DNA of 64,000 bases from Lyngbya sp. PCC 8106 (GCF_000169095.1 NZ_AAVU01000010.1:107037-171036), one strand, 5' to 3'. Shown: positions 8,336 to 17,837, counted from the first letter of the stretch. Numbers and translations: made by a program. The notes: a model not told the origin generated them from the sequence alone.

Positions 8336-10219
8336 ATGAATATAACTATTGAACTTGAAGTTTTTCAGAAAGAGTGGTTACAAGGTATTATAGAAGGTAA
8401 TCCTTCAACTTTAGAACTGGGACGCCGTTTTGCAAGAAAATTAGTAACTCAGTGGCTAGATGTCGATGAGTCCTCAGATGATATTGTCTATTGTGATGGT
8501 AGCGGAGATGGAGGAATTGATATTGCATATCTGCATCGAGGTGATAGTCTAGATGAAAGCACTGAAGAAGGAGATACATGGTATTTAGTTCAAAGCAAGT
8601 ATGGTAAAGCATTTTCAGGAACGGGTACTCTATTAAGCGAATCTCAAAAAATAATTGATACTCTTGATGGTGGTCGAAATCGACTGTCATCATTAGTTGA
8701 AGATTTAGTAGAACGTTTAACTAACTTCCGACAGCAAGCATCAGAACGTGACAAGATGATACTTGTATTTGCTACAGAAACCGCCTTAAATGATACAGAA
8801 AAACGAGCGTTAAACGATATTCTCAGTATGGGAAGAAATAGATTAGGAGCAATTTTTGATGTCGAAGCCGTTTCAATTGAAACAATTTATCAGAGAATTA
8901 TAGAAAATAGTCCTACGCGAATTAAAATGCCTTTAAGAGCAAGTGATGCTAAGGGGGATAAATTATTGGTTGGTGCAGTTAAATTAAAAGACTTATACAA
9001 TTTTATGAAAGATTATAAGGAATCTACAGGTGACTTAGATCAACTCTATGAGAAGAATGTTCGTCGTTTTTTAAGCTCAAGAAGAAAGGTGAATAAAGCC
9101 ATCAAAAAAACTCTTGAGCAAGAGCCAGAAAACTTTGGACTTTATAACAATGGAGTGACCATCGTAGTCGAAGACTTTGGAAAAACAAATAAAGGATATG
9201 GATATGAGTTGGTTGAGCCTTATGTGGTTAACGGCTGTCAAACTACTCGAACTATCTGGGATGTTTTATATAAAAAGCTAGAAGCTGGTGGTACTGGCTC
9301 TAGTAAAACCTTACAAGAATGGAAGGAAAAATTATCTAAAGGAGTTGTTATTCTTAAAATTGTTAAAGTCGGCTCAGAGGGGGAAGAACTATTAACTCAA
9401 ATTACACGTTATACCAATAGTCAAAATGCTGTTAATGAAAAAGATTTTTTAGCTTTAACATCTGATTTTAGAACATGGGCTAAACAGATCGCAGAAAAGC
9501 ATAATCTATTTCTTGAAATACAACGAGGTGGTTGGGATTCACAAAAAGCATTGCAAAGTCAAAATCCTGGTACACATCAGTTTAAAAATTGGGCTAATGC
9601 TTTTGATCTTTTGAAAGTATATGGTGCTGGATGGTTAGGAGAAGCAGGACTTGCTTTTGGAACAAATGCACCTTTTCTACCAAAAGGTAAAATTTTTGAA
9701 AAAATAATGAATCAAAAGGAATCTAATCAAGCTTTTGGAGTTGATGACTTATACGCAGCTTATCTTCTTCAAAAGACTTCCAATGAAAAATATAAGTTTG
9801 GAAGAGAAGGGGAGCCTAGCCGACGCTTTACTCGTTTCTTGTATTACATGGTAGTCATAGATTTACTTAAGTCAGTAATGATTAATGCTCCAATAGAATC
9901 AACCCCTGTCAAAGTTACTGAATCATTTTTAAAACTCTTTCAATCTGAGTTTGAACTAGCTCGTGATGCGCTGCTTGATACAGCAATACAACTTATAGAC
10001 GATTATATGACAGAAGGAACTGATGAGTCCGTTTACAAAGAACCCGAGTGTAAATCAAAAGATGTTAAAGGATATATGCGATCAGAACAGTTAGGTAAAA
10101 GTGAAGAATCATCCCCTCAACTCCTTAAATCATTGTCCATTCATAAAAAAGTTATGAAAAGAAAAACAGGCGATACACAGTCTCCTTTTGACTTGATTTT
10201 AGCAGCTATAAACTCTTGA
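8336..10219 (+). CDS. AIPR-family protein with PD-(D/E)XK-like N-terminal domain
   Basis: 627 aa. The central region (residues about 240-560), with FGLYNNGVTIV, YVVNGCQTTRTIWD, RYTNSQNAVNEKDFLAL and the Gly-rich LEIQRGGWDS, is the AIPR domain named after abortive phage infection proteins. The N-terminus carries GDGGIDIAYL (Asp62) followed about 24 residues later by WYLVQSKYG (Q86-S87-K88), the Asp...Gln-x-Lys core of Mrr-like PD-(D/E)XK nucleases. It probably acts as a nuclease-type defence effector; the trigger is unknown. It is AT-rich compared with its neighbours and stands 182 bp from the vWA gene, so membership in one system is uncertain. Confidence 0.85.
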   Translation: MNITIELEVFQKEWLQGIIEGNPSTLELGRRFARKLVTQWLDVDESSDDIVYCDGSGDGGIDIAYLHRGDSLDESTEEGDTWYLVQSKYGKAFSGTGTLLSESQKIIDTLDGGRNRLSSLVEDLVERLTNFRQQASERDKMILVFATETALNDTEKRALNDILSMGRNRLGAIFDVEAVSIETIYQRIIENSPTRIKMPLRASDAKGDKLLVGAVKLKDLYNFMKDYKESTGDLDQLYEKNVRRFLSSRRKVNKAIKKTLEQEPENFGLYNNGVTIVVEDFGKTNKGYGYELVEPYVVNGCQTTRTIWDVLYKKLEAGGTGSSKTLQEWKEKLSKGVVILKIVKVGSEGEELLTQITRYTNSQNAVNEKDFLALTSDFRTWAKQIAEKHNLFLEIQRGGWDSQKALQSQNPGTHQFKNWANAFDLLKVYGAGWLGEAGLAFGTNAPFLPKGKIFEKIMNQKESNQAFGVDDLYAAYLLQKTSNEKYKFGREGEPSRRFTRFLYYMVVIDLLKSVMINAPIESTPVKVTESFLKLFQSEFELARDALLDTAIQLIDDYMTEGTDESVYKEPECKSKDVKGYMRSEQLGKSEESSPQLLKSLSIHKKVMKRKTGDTQSPFDLILAAINS

Positions 10220-10401
10220 CTTTATTCTGGATAAATTGATTGAGCAACATTTTAGTCAAGTAGTGTATGATTGACGAAGTGATCGCTAAACTCTCTGAAT
10301 TTTTTCAATGATGCCAAATTTCTCGCTTCAAATCAGCGATAATCAAAAACAGGCAAAAATCGAGTATCCTAAGAGAACTGCAAACTCCCACACCACCCAT
10401 T

Positions 10402-11064
10402 ATGAGACTTGAGGAAGCTGTAGAATTCGCTGAAAATCCTGAACCCCGTTGTCCTTGTGTGCTGTTGTTGGACACTTCCGCCTCCATGCAAGGTGTACCC
10501 ATCGATGCCCTCAATGATGGCCTCAACACGTTTAGACATGATTTAGCTCGTGATGAACTGGCAAAAAAACGGGTCGAAGTTGCGATTATTTCCTTCGATA
10601 ATCAGGTGAAAATTGTACAAGATTTTGTCACTGCTGACCAGTTTGAACCCCCATTATTAACTGCACAGGGGCAAACTTTTATGGGAACAGCAATTAACCA
10701 AGCCCTAGATTTAGTTGCTGCTCGTAAAGCCGAATATCGTAATAATGGAATTGCCTACTATCGCCCTTGGGTGTTTCTGATTACCGATGGTGAACCGCAG
10801 GGTGAGTCTGAACGTATGGCGGAGCAAGCGGCTGAACGTATTAAACAAGAAGAAGGTAATAAACAGGTTGCTTTTTTTGCGGTTGGAGTGGAAGGGGCGA
10901 ATATGGAACGCCTGAGTTTAATCGTTGAACGCGCTCCTTTAAAATTAAAAGGATTAGACTTTAGAGAAATGTTTATTTGGTTGTCTGCAAGTATGCAAAT
11001 GGTGTCTCATTCCAAAGTCGATGAACAGATTGCTTTACCGCCGCCAGGATGGGGAGCTGTCTAA
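10402..11064 (+). CDS. vWA-domain protein, TerY-like
   Basis: 220-aa single von Willebrand A domain. The MIDAS motif DTSASMQG (DxSxS) is near residues 24-31, the conserved Thr lies in GQTFMGTA, and the third MIDAS Asp in LITDGEPQG. This is the TerY-type layout found in tellurite/stress (TerY-P) modules. There is no signal peptide, so it is cytosolic. It is followed 73 bp later by a PP2C phosphatase; in many bacteria the two are joined by a Ser/Thr kinase to form a triad. It probably binds a metal and partner proteins in a phosphorylation-controlled complex. Confidence 0.88.
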   Translation: MRLEEAVEFAENPEPRCPCVLLLDTSASMQGVPIDALNDGLNTFRHDLARDELAKKRVEVAIISFDNQVKIVQDFVTADQFEPPLLTAQGQTFMGTAINQALDLVAARKAEYRNNGIAYYRPWVFLITDGEPQGESERMAEQAAERIKQEEGNKQVAFFAVGVEGANMERLSLIVERAPLKLKGLDFREMFIWLSASMQMVSHSKVDEQIALPPPGWGAV

Positions 11065-11137
11065 TTAAATCTGCCCATTACTAATCGTTAATTAATTGCT
11101 ATTCGCTAATTTCTGAGCATCTTTTACGGGATATCCC

Positions 11138-11905
11138 ATGTCTAACTGCGACTCCAATTGGCAAATTGTATCGGCATCAGTACGGGGAACGAGCCATGAA
11201 AAATTTGATCTTCCCTGTCAAGATGCTCACTGCTACAAAAGATTATCTGATAATCTTTTAATTTTGGCTGTGGCGGATGGAGCCGGTTCAGCGAGATTGT
11301 CAGAAATTGGCTCAAAAGTAGCAGTAGAAACGGCTGTAAATACTCTTGCTCAAATGATTGATCTTCCCTTTTCATCACCAGAAGAAATTGACTGGAAAGG
11401 ACGATTAATGAACTCTTTAAATGCAGCAAAAATGGCAGTAGAAGCCGAAGCTAGTGTTCAAGACGTGGAAATTCGAGAATTAGCAACAACACTGATTTTG
11501 GTGTTAGCAACCTCTAATTTTATTGCTGTTGCTCAGGTGGGTGATGGAGCAGCAGTTGTAGAAGATAAAGCGGGAAAAATAGAAGCGATTACCCAACCCG
11601 AACAGGGTGAATATTTGAATGAAACAAAATTTTTGATTGGGTTTAATGCGGTGGAAACGTCACAAATCAAGGTTTGGGAAGGTGAACCGACTCATTTAGC
11701 AATTTTTTCCGATGGCTTACAAATGTTAGCTTTGAAAATGCCCGAAGCAACTCCCCATCGACCTTTCTTTTCGCCCCTATTTAAGTTTGTTTCGATGATT
11801 ACAGATCAACAAGATGCTCAAGAACAGTTAGAATCTTTTTTGCGATCGCCTCGTGTGACTGAACGAACTGATGATGATTTAACGCTAATTCTAGCTGCAT
11901 TATAA
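11138..11905 (+). CDS. PP2C-family serine/threonine phosphatase
   Basis: 255-aa PP2C_2-type phosphatase. Metal-binding motifs are visible in order: DLPCQDAHCY near residues 24-33, AVADGAGSARLSEIGS near 44-59, VAQVGDGAAVV near 132-142, IFSDGLQML near 193-201 and DDDLTLI at the C-terminus. It should remove phosphate from Ser/Thr of a partner protein. It follows the vWA gene by 73 bp on the same strand, most likely one operon. The kinase usual for such pairs is absent here: the next gene is an unrelated secreted glycosidase. Confidence 0.88.
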   Translation: MSNCDSNWQIVSASVRGTSHEKFDLPCQDAHCYKRLSDNLLILAVADGAGSARLSEIGSKVAVETAVNTLAQMIDLPFSSPEEIDWKGRLMNSLNAAKMAVEAEASVQDVEIRELATTLILVLATSNFIAVAQVGDGAAVVEDKAGKIEAITQPEQGEYLNETKFLIGFNAVETSQIKVWEGEPTHLAIFSDGLQMLALKMPEATPHRPFFSPLFKFVSMITDQQDAQEQLESFLRSPRVTERTDDDLTLILAAL

Positions 11906-12059
11906 CATATAAATCAGCCAAAATCAATCTTTAAACTGGTCGTTCAAACAGAGTCTTGAAATTAATTGATAAAAATCCGGTTCTCCCGACAAAGTGAAGG
12001 AGTATTCAGTTGTATTCCCTTAAATTCAGGTTATACGTTAACTGTATATATCAATACCA

Positions 12060-12974
12060 ATGAGTCCACATTTTCTTCGTACTCTGCGATTAACTTTACT
12101 CCGTTTTAGCCTCGTTATTCTATTAACTCCTGCTTTATTCTACTTAGGACTGTTACTCAAACGACCCCTACCCACTGCTAAACAAGAACAACTGTTTCAA
12201 GGGATTACATACCAACGAATTCGCCGTTCAAAACCCGATCCTTTAATGATTCATATTGTTAAAATTGACTTAACAACTCCAGGGATTGAACTTTTAGTAA
12301 CACCAGGAGAACAGGGAGAAGATGATCAGGATATTTCTGCTCAAACCACTTCAGAATTTCTACAGAAACATTACTTACAACTAGCAATTAACGGCAGTTT
12401 TTTTCATCCCTTTTATGTGCATAATCCGATAGATTATTACCCCAATTCAGGAGAGCGAGTTAATATTTTTGGACAGGCAATTTCTCAGGGAAAAATCTAC
12501 TCAATAGTTAATAAAGGATGGTCAGTGCTTTGTATTTCTCCTAAAAAAAAGGCAGAAATTTACTTTGATACTTGTCCGAAAAATACGCTTCAAGGGATAG
12601 CAGGTAATCTAATTTTAATCGATCAAGGTCAACCTATTAAAGTCAAAAAATTCTCAGATGCTAATCAAAAGTTTCCACGAACGGCTGTAGCAATTGACAA
12701 AACAGGAGAAACGCTCTGGTTAATTTTAATTGATGGTCGTCAATCCTGGTATAGTAAAGGCGTAACCTTAGCCACCTTAACGAATATTATCCAGGAACTA
12801 GATGGGGTTGAAACCGCATTAAATTTTGATGGTGGGGGTTCTACAACGTTAGTGATTTCTGAGGGAACAGATACCAAAGTTTTAAATGCACCCTTTCATA
12901 GTCGAATTCCCATGCGTCAGCGTCCAGTCGCCAATCATTTAGGAATTTATGCTTTACCCATTGAACAAAAATAA
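12060..12974 (+). CDS. Phosphodiester glycosidase (NAGPA-domain) family protein
   Basis: 304 aa. One N-terminal membrane segment (LVILLTPALFYLGLLL) anchors or exports the protein. The domain then shows AINGSFFHPF near residue 118 and the signature ALNFDGGGSTTLVI near 258-271, typical of the NAGPA (N-acetylglucosamine-1-phosphodiester alpha-N-acetylglucosaminidase-like) fold. In bacteria such proteins act on exopolysaccharide or wall glycan phosphodiesters; the real substrate is unknown. It lies 154 bp after the PP2C gene, probably with its own promoter. Confidence 0.85.
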   Translation: MSPHFLRTLRLTLLRFSLVILLTPALFYLGLLLKRPLPTAKQEQLFQGITYQRIRRSKPDPLMIHIVKIDLTTPGIELLVTPGEQGEDDQDISAQTTSEFLQKHYLQLAINGSFFHPFYVHNPIDYYPNSGERVNIFGQAISQGKIYSIVNKGWSVLCISPKKKAEIYFDTCPKNTLQGIAGNLILIDQGQPIKVKKFSDANQKFPRTAVAIDKTGETLWLILIDGRQSWYSKGVTLATLTNIIQELDGVETALNFDGGGSTTLVISEGTDTKVLNAPFHSRIPMRQRPVANHLGIYALPIEQK

Positions 12975-13007
12975 GACCATTTTGACTCTTTTTTAAAGTT
13001 GTTTAAT

Positions 13008-13988
13008 TTACTCTAATTTTAACCCCAATTTGTAGAGAAAATCTTTAGAATATCGAGCAAGTTCCCAATTGTGAGCAGCCCAAACTTGAGTCGGGTGTAA
13101 CCCTTTAGCATTTTGAAAGTTAACACCTTGCAAATTAGCCCCTTGAAAATTAGCCCCTTGTAAGTTAGCATCTTTGAGATTAGCCCCTCGGAGGTTTGCA
13201 TCTTGAAAATTGGCATCTTTGAGGTAAGCGCCTTCTAAAATTGTACCTCGAAGATTGGCTTCTTGAAAGTCTACCCCTTGTAAGTTTCCTAAAATATAAG
13301 CCCCTTGAATATCTGCTTTTTGGAGATTAGCTTCTAACATATTAACCCCTTGTAAATCTGCATAACTGAGATTAGCTGAACTTAAATTTATTTTCTGCAT
13401 TTGCGTTAGAAGAAAGAACGCTTCTTCTAGATTAGCTTTCCAAAAATTAGCCCCTTGAAGTTGAGTGAGTTCAAAGGTGCTTCCTTGCAAATTTGCTTCT
13501 TGAAGTTTAGCCCCTTGTAGGTTCACTTCTTTAAAATCACCATCCACTAAATGAATTTGTTCAAGATTGGCTTTCGGTAACAATAACCCCTTTAAACTAA
13601 TCCCATCTTTAGCTAATTCTTCTAAAGCTTTAATTCGAGCATGACTAAATTCAATGCCTTGAGCAGAGTCAATTACTTGCCACGCTTCATAATGAGATTG
13701 TTTCTTTCCTCGTCGCAAATAAACGACTAAAGCGCTAACAATACTAATACTTTCAAACGTTCCTAAAATCCGAGAATTTTCAATAGAACGAATAAACAAC
13801 TGCCCCCAGTCTGTTTGCTGTTCTAAAGTGTTTTCCAGATATAAAATAGAGAGAATAACAAAAATAACAGCTATAAAAATAATCAGAACTTCTACAACAT
13901 CACGCAATAGACGACCACAAACTCGATGAAGTCGAGATATTTGTCGCTTATTACCTAATCGACTTATTTTTTTTTTGAGGTATTCCAT
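13008..13988 (-). CDS. Membrane-anchored pentapeptide-repeat protein
   Basis: 326 aa. The N-terminal 100 residues carry two membrane segments (VVEVLIIFIAVIFVILSILYL and a weaker one near IVSALVVYLRRG). From about residue 140 to 310 the sequence is a continuous run of A(N/D)LQG-type pentapeptides that form a right-handed quadrilateral beta-helix. Such proteins are common in cyanobacteria; their function is usually unknown. The helix is expected to face the cytoplasm or thylakoid lumen depending on topology. It is convergent with the NAGPA gene. Confidence 0.92.
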   Translation of the reverse strand: MEYLKKKISRLGNKRQISRLHRVCGRLLRDVVEVLIIFIAVIFVILSILYLENTLEQQTDWGQLFIRSIENSRILGTFESISIVSALVVYLRRGKKQSHYEAWQVIDSAQGIEFSHARIKALEELAKDGISLKGLLLPKANLEQIHLVDGDFKEVNLQGAKLQEANLQGSTFELTQLQGANFWKANLEEAFFLLTQMQKINLSSANLSYADLQGVNMLEANLQKADIQGAYILGNLQGVDFQEANLRGTILEGAYLKDANFQDANLRGANLKDANLQGANFQGANLQGVNFQNAKGLHPTQVWAAHNWELARYSKDFLYKLGLKLE

Positions 13989-14112
13989 ACTTTAAAATCG
14001 GAGAAAAATTAAACTTTCACTCTAATATTTGATCAAAAAAATGTAGAATTCTTCTCAAAAAAAGAGCTAAACATTGCTAAAATCTTTGCAACTCTAAACC
14101 GATCATAAAACC

Positions 14113-14520
14113 CTAACATCCATAGTAAATTTGAGCCTGACTCAAACCAAAATCCCGTAGATAATGTTGCCAGCGTTTAGCAATTTCAGGATTAGAAAAC
14201 GGCCCGACCGCAACCTTGGAATTAAAAGGACTATTCCGTTGATACACCCCCGTTTCCGGCACCCCCAATAAAATAACTTGTTCCACAATTTTAGGTAAAT
14301 CTTCGGACTTACCCGAAATCACCACAAAATAAGCCGCTTTAGCCTTACCTCCATGGACTCCATAAGTCCGTTGTGCTTCCTCTAAAGCCGCCTCTGTTTC
14401 AGGATTCAATCTGCCATTCACAGGCCCAGGATCAAGACCCAGTGCTTGCAGTCGTCTTTGCAACTCTAGCACCAGCAACTTACTGTAATGTAAACGTCCA
14501 AATAACTTATCTTCCGGCAT
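14113..14520 (-). CDS. Peptidoglycan-binding/SPOR-like small protein
   Basis: 135 aa. Residues 15-55 (LLVLELQRRLQALGLDPGPV, then NGRLNPETEAALEEAQ) form a PG_binding_1-type three-helix motif. Residues 60-135 (YFVVISGKSEDLPKIVEQV through KVAVGPFSNPEIAKRWQHYL) resemble a SPOR-like beta-alpha fold. No signal peptide is evident, which is odd for a wall-binding protein; the first ten residues may not be the true N-terminus. It may help localise to septal or lateral peptidoglycan. Confidence 0.7.
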   Translation of the reverse strand: MPEDKLFGRLHYSKLLVLELQRRLQALGLDPGPVNGRLNPETEAALEEAQRTYGVHGGKAKAAYFVVISGKSEDLPKIVEQVILLGVPETGVYQRNSPFNSKVAVGPFSNPEIAKRWQHYLRDFGLSQAQIYYGC

Positions 14521-14715
14521 GGGTTAATAGTTTACAGTTAAGACCTTCTCTCTATCTTGCATCAGTCCAGAGACATACTCCGCAACGAATGGTACACCTC
14601 ACCCGTATTTTTACTCTACACGAGGCCCAAAACAACAGACGGAAAACACCCGAAGGCCTTGTTATCCTAGTGAAAGAAACTGCTTGATTGCTTATCCATT
14701 CCTCATCTGCAAACT

Positions 14716-15918
14716 ATGACTGAACAACCAACCCGCATCTGTATTTTGGGTGGAGGCTTTGGTGGACTCTATACCGCCCTGCGCTTAAATGAGTTACCCT
14801 GGCAGAAATCTCAACAACCCGAAATTATTCTTGTTGATAGCCGCGATCGCTTTTTGTTTTCGCCATTGTTGTATGAACTCTTAACCGGAGAACTGCAAAG
14901 TTGGGAAATTGCTCCCCCTTTTGAACAACTGTTGCAAAATACAAATATACGCTTCTGTCAGCAACTTGTCACCGCGATCGACATCGAAGCCCAGCAAGTT
15001 CAGCTGAGTGAAGGTGAACCTGTGACTTATGATTATTTGGTTTTGGCGATGGGAGGGGAAACGCCCCTCGATATCGTACCGGGAGCGGCTGAATATGCAA
15101 TTCCTTTCCGAACCCTCGAAGATACCTATCGCCTCGAAGAACGCCTGCGGGTTTTGGAAGCCTCTGATCGCGATAAAATTCGCATTGCGATCGCAGGTGG
15201 CGGTTATAGTGGTGTAGAGTTGGCTTGTAAGCTGGCTGACCGACTCCAGGAACGGGGACGGTTACGACTGATTGAACGAGATCAGGAGATTTTGCGGGGT
15301 TCTCCGAGTTTTAACCGTGAAGCCGCCCAACGCGCCCTGCAACAGCGCCGGATTTGGGTAGACTTGGAGACAACCGTGCAATCGATTGAAGCAGATTCGC
15401 TTGCTTTGGAATACCGCGAACAGATCGATACAATTCCGGTCGATGTGGTCTTGTGGACGGTGGGAACGAAAATTTCGCCCATTGTGCAGTCGCTACCCGT
15501 CAAGCATAATCAGCGAGGTCAGGTGAGCGCCACAACATCATTGCAAGTTGTTGACCATCCCGAAATTTTTGCGCTAGGAGATTTGGCTGATTGTAAGGAT
15601 GTTGACGGCCAAACGGTTCCCCCAACGGCTCAAGCCGCGTTTCAACAAGCAGACTATACCGCCTGGAATATTTGGGCTTCTCTAACAGGACGTCCTTTGT
15701 TACCCTTCCGTTATCAGGGGTTAGGTGAAATGATGACTTTAGGAACCGATGATGCGACCCTGACGGGTTTGGGGATTAAGTTAGAGGGGCAAATGGCACA
15801 TCTAGCTCGTCGTTTGATTTATCTTTATCGTTTGCCCACCCTCGATCATCAAGTTCGAGTTGCTTTTAACTGGATGACTCGACCCCTTCAGGAAATGATG
15901 TCACCTCCGACTCGCTAG
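14716..15918 (+). CDS. ndbB: NdbB-type NAD(P)H:quinone oxidoreductase
   Basis: 400 aa, two-dinucleotide-binding flavoprotein. The FAD motif is CILGGGFGGLYTALRL (residues 9-24); the NAD(P)H motif is IAIAGGGYSGVELA (near 157-170); a late FAD-contact motif IFALGDLAD lies near 287-295. The N- and C-terminal signatures (SWEIAPPFEQLL, GLGIKLEGQMAHLARRLIYL) match cyanobacterial NdbB, reported to reduce demethylphylloquinone in phylloquinone synthesis. The protein is peripheral and has no membrane segments. NdbA/NdbC-type type-II dehydrogenase is the alternative. Confidence 0.85.
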   Translation: MTEQPTRICILGGGFGGLYTALRLNELPWQKSQQPEIILVDSRDRFLFSPLLYELLTGELQSWEIAPPFEQLLQNTNIRFCQQLVTAIDIEAQQVQLSEGEPVTYDYLVLAMGGETPLDIVPGAAEYAIPFRTLEDTYRLEERLRVLEASDRDKIRIAIAGGGYSGVELACKLADRLQERGRLRLIERDQEILRGSPSFNREAAQRALQQRRIWVDLETTVQSIEADSLALEYREQIDTIPVDVVLWTVGTKISPIVQSLPVKHNQRGQVSATTSLQVVDHPEIFALGDLADCKDVDGQTVPPTAQAAFQQADYTAWNIWASLTGRPLLPFRYQGLGEMMTLGTDDATLTGLGIKLEGQMAHLARRLIYLYRLPTLDHQVRVAFNWMTRPLQEMMSPPTR

Positions 15919-15931
15919 ACGGGTGCAAAGG

Positions 15932-15947
15932 TAGGGAGGTAGGGAGA
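15932..15947 (+). repeat. Short tandem AGGTAGGG-type repeat
   Basis: Just after ndbB the sequence repeats AGGTAGGG and AGGTAGGG-like units, the complement-type relative of the CCTCCCCA tract at 28184. Short G-rich tandem tracts of this kind are common between genes in filamentous cyanobacteria. No function is implied. Confidence 0.5.
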
Positions 15948-16120
15948 TCTTGCTTCTTTCCTCTCTCTGTTTGATGGGTTTAACCCCTGAATTGTTTAAT
16001 ACTGTTTTCACCGGAATAAATCTCTATTTAGAATAGGCTAACACAGCTATAACAATGCACCCTTTGTTCATCAAATTAAGCTTAAAAACAATTAAAACTA
16101 TCGTTCATTTCTAACCCATT

Positions 16121-17122
16121 ATGCCGCCTAAAAACTTCAAAGTTGCTACATTTAACCTGTATAATTTAGTGTTGCCCAATGTCACTTACTATGATAGAAA
16201 TAAATATTCTACCGAAGTCTACGCTCAAAAGAAAACCTGGATAACAGGACAACTCGAACGAATGAATGCTGACATTGTGGGCTTTCAAGAACTCTTTCAC
16301 GAACAAGCAATAAAAGAGATTGTACAAAACATAAAATCCTATGAAAACGCTCACCTTGTCGTCGGCTATCCAGCAAGCTATAACCCCGAACAACTCAGAC
16401 CTTTAGTTGGACTGGTTTCTCGTTTTCCGATTTTAAATCATCAAGTTTATGAAGATTTTCCCCCGCAAGCTCGTTTAGAAATCAATGATAAAGATATCCC
16501 CTTAGATAAATTTTCTCGACCTATCCTTTCAGCCCAACTACAAATTAGTGATAGCCTTGAATGCACTGTTTTTGTAGTTCATCTAAAGTCAAAACGCCCC
16601 ATTTTACCCGCAGATGCAGATAAAAATGATCCCGTTGAACAAGCTAAAGGAGCCGCCAGAGCGTTAATCTTACGAGCAACAGAAGCCACAGCATTACGCA
16701 TGATTTTGATGGAAACCTTAAAAAATCGACAACATCCCGTTATCATTATGGGTGATGTCAATGATAGCGGTTTATCCGTCACAACTCAAATTATTACGGG
16801 ACAACCCCCTTGGGAAAAACTTCCCTTTGAGAAAAAGAAAGAAATTTGGGATACTTTACTCTATAGTGTTAAAGATATTCAAGCTCGTCAAAGTTATGGA
16901 GATTTTTATTACACTCATATTTACAACGGCTATTATCAAGCTCTTGATCATATTTTAGTCAGTGAAGAATGGGTGGCTCAAAATCCAAGTCGTTTGGGTC
17001 AAGTGGAATATGTTTCCATCCTCAATGATCATTTAATTGATGAAACCTTGAGTTATGAAGATGTCGAAAAATGGCAATCTGACCACGCTCAAGTTGTCAC
17101 GACTATTAAACTAGAAAAGTAA
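16121..17122 (+). CDS. Endonuclease/exonuclease/phosphatase (EEP) family protein
   Basis: 333 aa EEP-fold protein. It begins VATFNLYNL, with the metal-binding Glu in IVGFQELF near residue 54; HLKSKRP lies near 155-161, IIMGDVNDSG near 207-216, and YQALDHILVS and SDHAQVV follow toward the C-terminus (the latter near 320), all standard EEP catalytic motifs. There is no signal peptide. It should hydrolyse a phosphodiester or phosphomonoester bond with Mg; the substrate (nucleic acid, phospholipid or other) cannot be assigned. It stands alone. Confidence 0.85.
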   Translation: MPPKNFKVATFNLYNLVLPNVTYYDRNKYSTEVYAQKKTWITGQLERMNADIVGFQELFHEQAIKEIVQNIKSYENAHLVVGYPASYNPEQLRPLVGLVSRFPILNHQVYEDFPPQARLEINDKDIPLDKFSRPILSAQLQISDSLECTVFVVHLKSKRPILPADADKNDPVEQAKGAARALILRATEATALRMILMETLKNRQHPVIIMGDVNDSGLSVTTQIITGQPPWEKLPFEKKKEIWDTLLYSVKDIQARQSYGDFYYTHIYNGYYQALDHILVSEEWVAQNPSRLGQVEYVSILNDHLIDETLSYEDVEKWQSDHAQVVTTIKLEK

Positions 17123-17324
17123 AAAGTTAGCAGTTTTAGGAGGTAGTATTGTGCATCGGGAAAAATAAATCACCCTCATTCGCAAAGTTCGCAAAGTCGA
17201 ATAAGTCGATGCAAGTCCGGCTTGTCCGGTGAATACAACCGAAGTCTCAAAATAGTTAAAATCTTGATAATTGTATCCTGACTCTCTGCTAAGGTTGGAG
17301 GTGAACCTATTCTCAAACGCTATA

Positions 17325-17798
17325 ATGATCAAACAAATAATTAAGCTGATCACCACAATTTCATTAGCGATCGCGATCATCATTTCCAGTAGTTTGCTAC
17401 TCCCTCAAGAAGTTTTTGCTGAACCGAAACCAATGTGTAGTCAACCCATTGAAGCCGGAACTTGTCAAGCCAGTTTTAACCGCTATGCGTTTAATGGTAA
17501 TGAGTGTGTTCCCTTCTCCTTTGGTGGTTGTGAAGGGAATGAAAATAACTTTATGACCCTCGGAGATTGTCAACAAACTTGTCTCGGTGAATCCAAACGT
17601 GTAGATCAAGCGAATACACCTGAACAAATTTGCGCTCAACCGATACAAAGTGGTACTTGTCAAGCCGATTTTAGTCGATATGCGTTTGATGGTAATGAGT
17701 GTGTTCCCTTCTCCTTTGGCGGTTGTGAAGGAAATGAAAATAATTTCACAGCCTTAGAAGATTGTCAAGAAACCTGCATTATCAAAGCTCAACAATAA
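17325..17798 (+). CDS. Secreted protein with two Kunitz/BPTI domains
   Basis: 157 aa from ATG 17325: signal peptide ending near LLPQEVFA, then two near-identical Kunitz domains at residues 38-86 and 103-151. Each has six Cys with spacing C-8-C-13-C-7-C-12-C-3-C and the hallmark FSFGGCEGNENNF. BPTI has 15 residues between Cys 2 and 3, so this hairpin is two residues shorter. The residue after the second Cys (P1) is Gln (Q48 and Q113), not Lys/Arg, so trypsin inhibition is unlikely. It is a probable exported protease inhibitor or adhesion module. A strong terminator follows. Confidence 0.9.
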   Translation: MIKQIIKLITTISLAIAIIISSSLLLPQEVFAEPKPMCSQPIEAGTCQASFNRYAFNGNECVPFSFGGCEGNENNFMTLGDCQQTCLGESKRVDQANTPEQICAQPIQSGTCQADFSRYAFDGNECVPFSFGGCEGNENNFTALEDCQETCIIKAQQ

Positions 17799-17837
17799 TC
17801 CTGTTCTGACCGCTTTTAACGCTCTTTAACCCCAACC

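Noticed and set aside
14373..14687. 104-codon plus-strand frame over the SPOR-like gene
   Set aside because: Its sequence is Leu/Pro/Thr-rich with no motif; it is the shadow of the opposite-strand gene.
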